Positions 43,232-53,636 of a DNA stretch of 64,000 nucleotides are shown here, in pieces. How positions within the stretch are numbered: the stretch's first letter is position 1; every line of letters starts with the position of its first letter. The notes beneath the pieces are model-generated. The model was given only the letters and a program-made list of their open reading frames with translations. It ran no database searches and was not told the origin of the DNA. The DNA is from Pseudopithomyces maydicus (taxonomy: Eukaryota; Ascomycota; Dothideomycetes; Pleosporales; Didymosphaeriaceae), in contig JANTUC010000013.1 in NCBI GenBank assembly GCA_026873275.1, positions 434,001-498,000 of the forward strand, given 5' to 3'. A program made the translations under genes and the position numbers.

Positions 43232-46231
43232 TCAAAACCCCACCCTCACACTCTCCGGCGGCCCCAAATAACTATCCTTCACCCCACCTAAATCCACCAC
43301 CAACCTCTGCACCACCGTCCCCGGCTCCAGCACCCAAACCCTCACCCCATGCGTCCCCGGCTCCACCTTCCCCAACTCCACCCTCACCACCCTCGCCCCA
43401 TTCACCACGCTCTCGCTCCACCCCTGCGGCATGCTCCCCAGCGTACTGCTCGGCACGGGCGTAACCGTCGTGGGCGTCGCATCGTCCAGCGCGACCGCAA
43501 ACTTAAGCGGCGACGCAGGATCCACGTTGAAGGACGGCGGGAGGTACGCGATTAGTTTCGCGGCGGACGCGGAGGTGAAGCTGTGAAAGGTGTAGGTTGC
43601 GCTGGGGGCGGTGGCGAGGATTGCGTACCCGCGGTGATGGGGAGGAGGGTGAGGCCGGAGTGCGTGCGGCCGTAGTTGGGGATGATTTCCAATCTTGCGC
43701 CGGTGGCAGGGGTGGTGAGGGTGGTGAAGTGCGGCATTTCGAGGGCGACGGCGCCGCTGGATTCGATGTGGCCTTTGAATCCCTGGGGAACGCGGACGTT
43801 GTTTAGGGGGAGGGTGAGCTTGATGGGTGAGCCGGTTTTGGGGGTTATGGTGATGGTGGAGGTGCTGGTGCTGTTTGGGGCGGAGGCCCAGTTTACGGAG
43901 ATGGTGGCGCGGATGGTGGAGGGGCCGGAGGGGTAGCTGATTGTGCCGGTGGCGGGAGTGAAGCTGATGTAGGAGGAGGGGGAGGTGATTGTGAAGTCTG
44001 TGGAGCCGGAGCCACGGGCGAAGATTTCGATTGTGCGGTTTTCAGGGGTGTATGGAGATAGGGCAAGGAGGGTGAGGGTGGAATCTGGAGCAGATGCAGT
44101 GCTTCCTTGGACGGAAACACCGAGTAGTCCTGATGATGGTGCGGTTGTGCCGATGGTAGTGACAGAGGGCATGGTGTTGGAACTTGGGTCTTGCCTGTGG
44201 TTCTGGTTAGCAAAGATGTGATGTTACGGTAAAAAAACTCACCAATTATTATACCCAAAATGCAACTGATCCATCATATGATTCCACTTCCCCCTAACAA
44301 CCCATGATACCTCTTCTGAACCACCCCATCCTGCGCATACGCCGCCTTCACATCCGCCGCCAGCTCATTCGCACTCATCCTCTTTTGCGCCGCATACGCC
44401 TTGTTCCTCCCCGCATTAATATACACCTGCTGTACAATCTTCCCCGCCATAACTGGATGCAGCACCATCTCAAAGAACGCAACCTGCGTACTGGAATTTA
44501 GCTCATCATACAGCTCTTGCGCTTTATCCTGTAGATCCTCCCACTCATGCAGCACGTTCTCTGCTTCGTCGTAGTTGGTGGTGGAGTATAAGAATGGCGA
44601 GAGGTTAAGCAGCTCATATTTTCGCCGGACGATGAGTTTGCCGTATGTGGCCATGACTTCTGCTGTCCCCTTCGCAACCTTTTCGTCAAACTCGCGCGTT
44701 GCCCATGCCGCGAGCCACGTATCCGTGCTGTCCGGTGTCATGAAGTTGGACATGTCATACGCCATATCTAGGAAATGAGAGATGGGAAGCTCAAGCGGTT
44801 TGAGGTCGCCAACGTTCACAATCCAGATCTGCGTCGCGTTCTTTTGGTGTGCGAGATGCATCTGCTGCCATGTCTTGCTGAGCTGGATCGTATTGATCCA
44901 CTTGTAATTTCTCGGGTCGCCCACGTAATCGAAGTGGTAGTAAACGCCCGCATTTCCGATTCTGTTTGCCTCGCTGGGAATAGGGAGGCGCTGAATGTTT
45001 CCGGAGTTGTCGTCGCTCCAGAGGATGGTGATGTCGTCTGGGACTTTCATGCCGGCCTGGTAGTAGCCGCCGACCTCTTTGTATACGCACCACATCTGGG
45101 GAACTGCATTGAGATTCGTGGTGCCTAGTGTGCTTTTCAGGATACTCTGCTGTGCGGTGAAAACATCGACGAGCGTCTTTGCGTCGAGGGTGGGACTCGC
45201 GGTATCGCCGTCGCCACGCATGCCGAGGGTCCAGACTACCTCCCAGTTCTTGCTTCTTGTTGCGCCATCTTGCATGTACTTCTTCAGATTACTCTGGTTG
45301 CTCTTCCAGTCCCAGGGTTTGACCTTCTCTTTATCTGCGCGCGCCATTGGCTCGGTGTGGCTGGTGCCCATTACAATACCCATCTCGTCTGCTAGTGGTC
45401 CGTTCTTGTTGTCATCGACGTGGAACTTGGATGCCCACATCGCGGGCCAAAAGTAGTTGGCTCGCAGGCGGAGCAAGAGCTCGAAGACCTTTGCATGGAA
45501 TGCGCTGTTGTACACGCCTCCGTATTTCTCTTTGATCCAATTGGTCAGAGCAGGCTGCTCGTCGTTGATGAAGATACCCCTGTATTTGATGGAAGGTGGA
45601 CCCTGGGCCTTCGTCTTAGGGAGGGCATAGAGCGCAGTGTGTTTCTTGGGTGGTACGTCTGCCCACCAGTACCAAGGCGACACACCGATTTGTTCAGATA
45701 TGTCGTAAATGGAGAAGATAGTGCCGCGCTTGTCGCTTCCTGCAAGTACAAGGGCTTGATCGATGCCATCTATGGGCTTTTGAACCAAGGTGGATGTGAA
45801 AGACTCCCATTTACCCTTGATAGCAGAGACATCGACTTTTCCATCAGAGACTAATTTGTCAATTATGGTAGATTTCCCAACCGTGCCTGAAAGAAGCCTG
45901 AATCAGCAAATGTGCGGCTAGGTTTTGGTAAAAGGTAGTGAAAAACAGTGGTACCGGCGATAATGACAGGCGTGCCAGCGAGTCCAGAACTGCTTGATAC
46001 GACCTTCCCATCGGCCCCAGTCACCAATCCAAAATCATTAGCAAGATCATTGCCCGCACGGGTAACGCCAGCCCAGTCCTTGCTATCAATCAATATCGTT
46101 GGCCCTAAGCCCGTCCCGCCCAGCTTCAGTCCGCCCTCCGTCTCGGAAAACGCAATGCTTGCTGGTTGACCGATAGCATGAGCTCCAATAAAAAAGAATA
46201 TACACCACGTGATGAAGGAGAGAAGGTCCAT
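43232..46231 (-). CDS. GH115 xylan alpha-1,2-glucuronidase, secreted (two frameshifts)
   Basis: Exon 1 is 46231-45955, intron 45954-45887; exon 2 is 45886-44243, intron 44242-44195; exon 3 is 44194-43232. The start MDLLSFITWCIFFFIGAHA is a signal peptide. GH115 features are dense: the ISEQIGVSPWYWWADVPPKK block, YRGIFINDEQPALTNW, YFWPAMWASKF, MGIVMGTSHTEPM and VGDLKPLELPISHFLDMAYD, then the HMMDQLHFGYNNWQDP linker to a C-terminal beta-sandwich. The family removes (methyl)glucuronic acid from xylan. Two frame losses occur: at 44290-44294 (LLGG/KWNHMM) and near 43628-43630 (TAG/YAILAT). Both fit one missing base, and allowing for them the total becomes 961 residues, normal for GH115. Divergent from the kinase gene at 47084. 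Confidence 0.88.
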
Positions 46232-47083
46232 TGTGGGCTATGTGATCGATCGAACGAGTCGCCCTCAACGGAATATTGTGGTTCATGTTTGCGTTTTGTA
46301 AATCTAAAAGTTGACCCCGCCTGAGGGTTTGTAGGGTGGATGGTATAGTACAATTTGGCAGTTTACCGGCAGAATCACACCAATTCCGAGAGCGCTTTTG
46401 AGGCCTTGGGCCTAGAAAGTGGACGGAATTGCGAACACTTCGTATTTGCGATGGGTTAGGGGTAAGTTCGTTTAGAAGTGTAGGAATAGGTAACAATAAA
46501 TATAATCCGTAACCCAAGTTCCGGAAGCGAGCTATAAGTCAATCAAGACGTACTCTCCCTTATGTGAATTGAACCCTACGTAGTTTTTCCGCGAATAGCT
46601 GATGATGGTCACCATGGGCGCTCAGCATATTAAAATGTGTAGTACCCTGCTCGCATGTGGCTATATGAGATGGCGATAATAGCGATTCGGTTATTCCCAA
46701 GCAAAAACGTCCCAACTGCAGCACGAGACCACCAATCCGATGTGTAAAGACGCTGACCAGGCGCGTGGGGGCAAGGAAGAAAGGCCCAGACAAGGCCTCT
46801 GTTACCCGCATGGTCGAGTCCCGAGGCCCGAGCTCTAGCCTCTGACGACACACCGCTTTGATGGGCGGCGCACCGAACCACGGTCCACAGTCCCCACCAA
46901 AGTACTCGCTCGCTCCAAGCATCGTTCGTCGTCTCTCAAACGGGTTCAGCCGGTACACTGTATTCTTATCGCTATATATATATATAATTTTCAGGCGCTG
47001 GCTGCCTCCAATTGGGCTCGGGTCCACGAACGAAGAAGTCCCCGTTGCACACGCCCGGTGAGCGCAGTGCGTGCCTGCGTGCC
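46232..47083. promoter_or_regulatory. Divergent promoter region, GH115 and mitochondrial kinase
   Basis: The 852 bp between divergent starts contain a TA dinucleotide run at 46973-46986, about 100 bp before the kinase start codon, which may act as a TATA element. ORFs here have no domain support. Confidence 0.4.
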
Positions 47084-48577
47084 ATGGCTCAAGTCCAGCG
47101 GCCTCTCGTGATACAGTCGCAACTCGTGCGCCAGCTGTGTCCACTCCATGCAAGGAGATCCGCTGCCTCGCTGTTCGCTCGCGCCAGACATCACCGACAG
47201 CTCTCCACGGCGACCGTCACAGACCACGATATCTCGCGCCTTGCGAGCCTCCCCCTCCACCCGCTCACCCTCACGGACCTCGTAAAGTCGGTATACTCGC
47301 CCTACTTCACTGCTATCCTCCATTGACACCCCCTAGACATGGCCGCCCGCCGCTCACAACCCCGCAACTCCTCCAGTCCGCAAACTTCACCCTCGACATC
47401 CTCCCCGCCCGCCTCGCACACCGTATCCAGTCCCTCCGGAACCTCCCCTTCATCGTCGTGTCGAACCCCCACATCTCGAAGATACACTCAAACTACATGC
47501 ACAGCCTGTCTACGCTGCTCCCCTGGGCCGAGCGCGACATCACAACCCTCGAGGACGAAGTCAAGTTCACAGAGGTCATGGCCGACCTCGTCAACACGCA
47601 TAGCAACACCATCAGTATTCTCGCGCGCGGGTTTCTCGAGGCTAGGAAGTACATCTCGCCCAAGGACGTGACGCGCTTTTTGGATGAGCATCTCCGCGCG
47701 AGGATAGGCACGCGGCTGATCGCGGAGCAGCACCTCGCGCTGCATTTCAGCAGCCAGCCACACGCGGAGATCATGCACGAGAGCGAGCAGAGCGAGGGCT
47801 GGAACGGGGTCATCGACACCGAGCTGCGGCCCGCGAAGATCGTGCAGCACTGCGAGAACGTGGTGGGCGACATCTGCGAGTTGAAGTACGGCGTCAGGCC
47901 ACACGTTGTCATCAACGGGGAGCCAGAGTACACCTTCGCGCATGTCCCCGTGCACCTGGAATACATCATCACGGAGCTGCTGAAGAACGCGTTCCGCGCC
48001 ACGGTCGAAAGCGGCAAGGAGCGCGACCCCATCGAAGTCACGATTGCCCCCTCCCCGAGGAGCTCCCCGAGAGCGAACCCGCAGACCGCAAAGACGCCGA
48101 GGACGTCCGCCCCCGCGTGAAGAACATCGACCAGGGCACAACCGACCTCGCGAGTAGCCGCTGGACCGGCAACCCGCCGTCCGCGCCCTCAAGCGCGCAG
48201 ATCCTCCCCCTCGCGCACTCCACGCCCGGCGTCACGATCCGCATCCGCGACCGCGGCGGCGGCATCAGCCCGGATACGCTGCCGCATATCTGGGACTACA
48301 GCTTCACGACGTTCAACGACGACAAGGCTTCGTCGACGCTGTCCGGGCGGGGCAGCGGCATGGATGCGCTGAGTGCGATTTCGGGGCCGGGCGGCGACGG
48401 CGCGAATAGCCTGGCGGGCCTGGGGTACGGGTTGCCGCTCGGGAGGGCGTATGCGGAGTATTTTGGGGGCGGGATTGCGATCCAGAGTCTTTGGGGGTGG
48501 GGGACGGATGTGTATCTTAGCTTGAGGGGGTGGGGAAGGTGGAGGAGGAGAGGAGTCCGCCGGATTATAAGGGGTGA
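47084..48577 (+). CDS. Mitochondrial PDK/BCKDK-type protein kinase (two frameshifts)
   Basis: Exon 1 is 47084-47286, the intron 47287-47336 (GTCGGT...CCTAG, an atypical donor), then exon 2. The joined frame reads LTLTDLVKHGRPPL then LLQSANFTLDILPARLAHRI, the start of the BCKDK/PDK four-helix domain, with LRNLPFIVVSNPHISKI following. ATP-site motifs are present: the N-box ELLKNAFRATVE, G1 IRDRGGGIS, WDYSFTTF and G2 GLGYGLPLGRAYAEYFGG. The Arg/Ser-rich N-terminus fits mitochondrial import. The protein should phosphorylate a 2-oxo-acid dehydrogenase E1 subunit and so inactivate it. Two frame losses occur, near 48047-48056 and at 48526-48530. Allowing for one base at each gives 481 residues ending at TGA 48575-48577; read literally, the frame stops at 48120. 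Confidence 0.85.
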
Positions 48578-48590
48578 TGGGTAGATGTAG

Positions 48591-48612
48591 ATGGATGGAT
48601 GGATGGATGGAT
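48591..48612. repeat. (ATGG)n microsatellite
   Basis: Five to six copies of ATGG in the short gap between the convergent kinase and BMS1 genes. Confidence 0.9.
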
Positions 48613-48714
48613 AGACGGGCGGGCGATTCGTAGTAGAAACAGATTTTTGATATCAATATGCACCTATATATCCAATTACAAAGGGACCTCCCTCTTTCTT
48701 CTCTACAACCCACT

Positions 48715-51700
48715 CTACTTGCGCCTCTTCCCACCACCACCACCACCCTCCTGATCCTGATACCTCCTCTTCTTGCCCTCCCTCTGCCAAAACTCCTGCT
48801 TCTCCCTCTTCTCCCTCTCCGCCTTCTTCTCCATATTCTCCGCAATCTTCCTCTTGTACCCCTCCTTCCTCTGCTCCTGCGCCACCCTCCTCTTCTCCAC
48901 CTTCTCGTTCCGCAACGTCATCACCTGGTCCAGCAGCCTGCGCGCCTTCTTCTCCTCCCCGCCCACAACCACCGCCCGCTTCTGCAGGTACGTCTTGTTG
49001 CGCTGGGGCTTCATCTGCGCGATCTGCGACTTGAAGGGGAGGTCGGCGGCCAGCTTGCGCGGGACGCGCAGCGGGTTGAAGTGGCGCTCCTGCCGGTCGA
49101 CAGGGCGGTACGCCGAGTTCTTCAGGGCAGGCGTCGGCAGGTTCATTTCGTGGCGGACCTGGCCCGTCAGGCGCATGCCGGCCCAAGCGGTGGACTCGCC
49201 GGAGTCGTCGGCGGCGCGGACGGCGTCGAGGAGGTTGGTAACGGGGTTGTAGAAGCGGTGGGGCTTGATGGGGTACCAGGCCCTGAGGAAGACGATGTCG
49301 CTCATGAGGATCTTGTCCTCGAAGGTCGCGCGGAAGTTGCCTTCTGGCTTGGACAGCGCGCGCTTGATCTGCCCGCGCACGCCCGACACGGTGCGGATGG
49401 AGGCACCCTCGAACTTTGCGACTTCGAGCGCGGACTGGAACATGTCCTTGATGAAGGCTGTGTTTTTGAAGATCTTGTACGGGTGTCCTGTGAGTTTCAG
49501 CTTCTTGACGATCTCGAAGGATTCGTCGACGGCGAGGACGACGCCTGTGGCGGAGATGCGGAACCCGGGTGTCTTGTTGGAGAAGGATTGGACACAGCAG
49601 AAGCCGGTGTTGGGAGCGACGAGGGGGCCGTAGAAAGTGCCGTGGCAGTGCATGTGCTCGGGAGTGTACTTGAGCATGCGGTGGCGCTGTCTGTTCTCGT
49701 GGATGCTGTAGATGGGTGTGACTTGGAAGCGGCGCCAGCCGAGAGAGAAGATGAGAGGATCGGATGTCTTCAGAATCTTCTTGTGCCAGCGGTGGCGCTT
49801 GATGCGGACCTGGACGAAACCGAAGCGCTCTTCCGTGGGCGTGAGACCACCGATCAGGATGGGGAAGCGGGGGTTGAAGTTGGCGGAGAATTCGTATGGA
49901 ACTTGCTCGAGAACAATGCGGGCGTATGTTCCAGCTTTGTGGCCTTCGACACGTATGCGGGACGCTTGGTCGAGCTGATCGAATTCGGCGCGGTTGATGT
50001 CGAGTTGTTTCTGAATCATGGCCTTTTGTGCATCGTACCAGTCGTCTTCGCCGAACTCTTCCTCCTGCCCGGAGTCCTTGCGAGCGTTGGCCTTATCGTT
50101 CATGAAGCCTTCACGATCCTCTTCTTCGAAGCGGAGCTTGAGTTCTTCTTTCCGACGAGCGTTCTTCTCACGCTCGTCTTCGATGGTGGCTGCCTCGTCA
50201 GTTTCTTCCTTGTTCTCCTTTTCACCGAATTTTTCTCCTGTTTCCAGATCTTCGAATGCGCCATCGCCTTCATCGTCTTCGTCGAAACCTTCGAATTCGT
50301 CATCCTCATCGCCACTGCCTCCGTCTTTTCCGTTCATGTGACCTATAGCAAAGTGGCTCTTGAGTTCTTCGATGTTATCCTCGTCTTCCCATTTCTCCTC
50401 CAACGCAGCGTAATCAAAATTGGGTATATAGCGATCCTCAGCATTAGCACCATCATCAACCTTTGATTTGTTGAAGAAATCGTCTTCATCTTCCTCTTCA
50501 ACATCTTCGGCTTCGTCTTCCTCACCCCGCCATCTTTTCACGACTTCAGCAGGCGTGAGCTCCAGATTTGCCATGAGCTTGGCAAGATCTGACGGCTGGT
50601 ATGGTCGCTTTCGGTTGTGCATCCGAGCGGCGTTTTCACGCATCTTTTCCTTCCACCTGAGCGTGCCATCGTCATCATCGTCAAAGTCTTCAGAATCAAA
50701 GCTGCCATCCTCGAGTTCGTCGAGATCTCGCTCATCGCCTGAGATGGAACCAAGATCGGAATCACTGTCAGCGAAAGCGATATCTTCAGCCGATGCATCT
50801 TTGCGTTCCGAGTCTCTTCTCCGTGCGAAGGCCGGTTTGCCATTGGGTATCGAATCGCCGTCAACGAAACCAGTGTCATCTTCCTCGTCTCCGGATTCGT
50901 AGTCTTGTTGCAATTCTTCGTCATCGCTCTCCATGCCTTCCACATCTTCTTCGTTGATGTTCTGCTCGTCTGCCATTCTGGCAAGGCGATGTGATTTACG
51001 ACCAGAATCCGCGACGTCCTCATCGGCATCCCCGTCGACGACCTTGCCTCCGCTGAAAAGTCGCATGCCAGCGTCGTCTTCACCCAGCAACTTCCTCCTC
51101 CCTGCAGGCCTAGCATCATCTGCTCGCCCAACCCGCGTTCTTGATCTGGATCGGCATCTGCATCGAAGGTTGCATTCTTCACATCGATGTATACAGCATC
51201 CTGGTCCACCAACACACCACCCACATCCGACATGGGCGCGAACAGAATCTTCTGCTTTTCGCCAAGCCGCTTTCGCTTCTTCTTGCCAGTCACGTTCTCC
51301 AACTGTTTTTCGAGATACGGTGTCGGGCATGGGTCAGGTAGCGCTTCGGTCTGGGAGACGGTAAGATCGCCTACACCCGGAACGTGTACACGCGACTTTC
51401 CGGCTGGGAAGTTTGTCCCTCGCAGATAGCCGTATAGAGCGATGGTTCGATCGCACTTTGGGTTTGCCTCGATATCGGTCGGAGGAGTAATATCAAGGAA
51501 GCGGTCTGCTAGACAGTATGGATGGGAGTTCCTCCACACAAGTGGTCTCGGGTTCTTCATCACGCTCAAGAAGCGTGACAAGTTCATGATTTCGCGATCC
51601 GGGTATCGCCCGTTGTGCACACCTGAAAGGTAGAAGAGCTTTGCACCCTGATACAGCTCGCTCCAGAACCTGTGCTTTAACCTCTTCTTCTGCAGCTTGA

Positions 51701-52293
51701 GTGTTTCCTGCTTCCTGAAAAGATCCAAATGTGTCAGGATACCGAACACGTTGCCGGGCATACCGCTCGACGAAAGCACATTCAGGAACTCCATTGTCTC
51801 CATCTCAAAGCCGTAGTTGCCATCAATCATGAGCAGCACTATGTCTACCACTTTTGCGATATCGATCATGCTCGCAAGGGAGTCGGCGGGACATTCCATG
51901 AATGTGAGACGGCGGCGCTTCGAGGTAACGACTGTAAGGGGTCCGGCAGGCGTAGAGAGCGTCTGCTTGGTGTATCTTCGGATCAATGATTTGATCAGCG
52001 TAGTCTTTCCTACGCCCGGGGGTCCGACGACGCCAACGACGATGGGAGGCGCCTCTTCGGGGAGGCGGTCGACGAGCGGAACATGGAGGCGCTTCTCTTT
52101 CACCTGAATTGAAAAATTAGTATTTTGTTTTATGAGGGTGTCATCGGAGCCGTACATCGTGCGAACGCGCCGCCTGCTTCGCCAGTCGCCCAGGCGTCGC
52201 ATATGCAAAGGCCTTGGGGTTCCTCTCCCCGCTCGACGGGGCCTTCTTCTCCTTGGTCTTGCGATGCGGTCGATTCGCCTGCTGTTCCGACAT
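48715..52293 (-). CDS. BMS1: BMS1 ribosome-biogenesis GTPase (one frameshift)
   Basis: Exon 1 is 52293-52156 (MSEQQANRPHRKTKEKKA), the intron 52155-52104 and exon 2 52103-48715. The junction joins QAARSHD to VKEKRLHVPLVDR, the standard BMS1 start. The GTPase domain has P-loop GPPGVGKTTLIKS and VVDIVLLMIDGNYGFEMET. A long acidic middle (DEELQQDYESGDEEDD) is followed by the conserved C-terminal half: GTYARIVLEQVPYEFSANF, ILIGGLTPTEERFGFVQVR and HRWHKKILKTSDPLIFSLGW. BMS1 binds Rcl1 and acts in 40S subunit assembly in the nucleolus. The frame is lost at about 51100-51102, where GEQMMLGLQGG passes to RKLLGEDDAG in another frame; one base restores a 1175-residue length. An essential gene is unlikely to be truly broken, so sequence error is likely. 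Confidence 0.93.
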
Positions 52294-52670
52294 TATGACT
52301 TCCCAGCTCGAAAACAGGTGCCGGGCAACGAGAGAAATGCGCAGAGGCGAATGCTGGGCGAGGCGGTTGTCGCGTTTCCAAAATTTCGTGCTAGCGGCAG
52401 CGCCAAGATTTGCCGGCAGGGGTCCGCTATCGATAAGAGCGGCGCGAAGTGGGCTGGCGGGGCGGAGGGTGAAGGGGGACGCGTGATGCGTATGACGATG
52501 ACGTGCGCGCGCTGAACCAAGGCCGAAAGAGACCGTGGGCTCGGCTTGTGCTGTGTTGAGGGAGCACCTATATAAACACTCCAGTCTCCCCGCTTGACTC
52601 GTGCTACTCCTTATCTACTGACACTCTGACAACTCTCCACACTTCCCCAACACTACTACTTCTAACCAGC
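52294..52670. promoter_or_regulatory. Divergent promoter of BMS1 and the Pbi2-like inhibitor gene
   Basis: The 377 bp between divergent start codons serve both genes. The inhibitor side has a TATATAAA box and a C/T-rich leader typical of strongly expressed fungal genes. The BMS1 side lacks an obvious TATA box. Confidence 0.6.
52569..52576 (+). promoter_or_regulatory. TATA box of the protease inhibitor gene
   Basis: TATATAAA lies 95 bp before the start codon at 52671 and is followed by a CT-rich stretch where transcription could begin. Confidence 0.65.
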
Positions 52671-52996
52671 ATGCCTGCCTTCAACGTAAGTATCGAACGA
52701 ACACTTCATCCATCCTATAGCCTTCAGCATCTCATCATATCAACAGGTCACCCTCAAGTCCGGCGCCTCGCCCGAGGAGCTCGAGAACGCAAAGAAGAAG
52801 GTCCAGGACCAGGGCGGCAAGATCATCAACGAGTTCACCCTTATCAAGGGCTTCACGTACGTCTAGCTTGGTATTCACTGTCTGCCTTCTTGGTCTAACA
52901 CATTACAGTGCCGAGTTCCCCGAGGACAACGTCAGCGCTCTCGAGACCAACGAGCACATCACCGTGGAGGCTGATTCCGAGGTCAAGACCCAGTGA
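52671..52996 (+). CDS. Proteinase B inhibitor (Pbi2/I9)-like small protein
   Basis: Exons 52671-52685, 52747-52856 and 52909-52996 give 70 residues; introns are 61 and 52 nt. The protein, MPAFN-VTLKSGASPEELENAKKK then IINEFTLIKGFTAEFPEDN, is a single inhibitor-I9 (subtilisin propeptide-like) unit without a protease attached. Yeast Pbi2 is a cytosolic/vacuolar inhibitor of the subtilisin-like proteinase B and takes part in vacuole fusion. The C-terminal end HITVEADSEVKTQ corresponds to the inhibitory tail. The TATA box and short introns suggest high expression. It lies 640 bp upstream of the NLR gene on the same strand. Confidence 0.9.
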
Positions 52997-53636
52997 CGGA
53001 CATGACCGATGGTGCTACAAATAGACGGATACCTTATGTCTCATGATGAATGAACAAGCATGTAATTGCATTAGGCAGTCATCGGCTTTCTTGATGTTCA
53101 AGATTAGCTGATTCATGGCAATTTATGATTTTCAATGATGCTTTCCTTTCCTTATATACTTCTCCGTGCAATTTCGTGTTGAAAAATCATCGTCGTCCTT
53201 GGTCATGTAAATGTCGGTAGTTCCTGTTCTGATTCCAGTACCTCTGACGCACCTTCCTCACCCACTCCCTTCGCGAAGCGACCCTTCCCAATGCTCATGC
53301 CGCCAGTCTTTCAATCATCGTCTTCAGAACCTAACCAGATGATTCTGACACCAGCCAATACCGCCACGCATAAGTTGCTAGGATGTCCTCCACTCTCATT
53401 CGCTCAACAAGAGAGTCGTCACAGATACCAATCAAATACAGTCCAACCAGGCTGCAAGCTGCAGACTGCGGCAGGCGACCAAGAGCTCAGCCACCACCAG
53501 GGGTTGCAACTTCAATTTCAGCCGGACGCCAGGCTATACCCACACCAACACAACTCTACATCGCGACACACTCGCGCAATTCATCAAGAGCCGCGTTGTT
53601 CTGCGATTTCTGGCCCCAAGGGCATGTCGTTACAAT
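52997..53636. other. Intergenic, upstream of the NLR gene
   Basis: The 3' flank of the inhibitor gene is followed by the promoter of the NLR gene. An overlapping ORF at 53291-53701 in another frame is Gln/Pro-rich without a domain and is not supported. Confidence 0.5.

Noticed and set aside
46560..47153. 197-codon minus-strand ORF
   Set aside because: It overlaps the start of the kinase gene and has no domain; probably chance.
48658..50466. 602-codon ORF on the + strand
   Set aside because: It is the antisense of BMS1. Its Leu/Pro and Val/Gly/Glu-rich text mirrors the acidic and lysine-rich BMS1 codons and has no domain.
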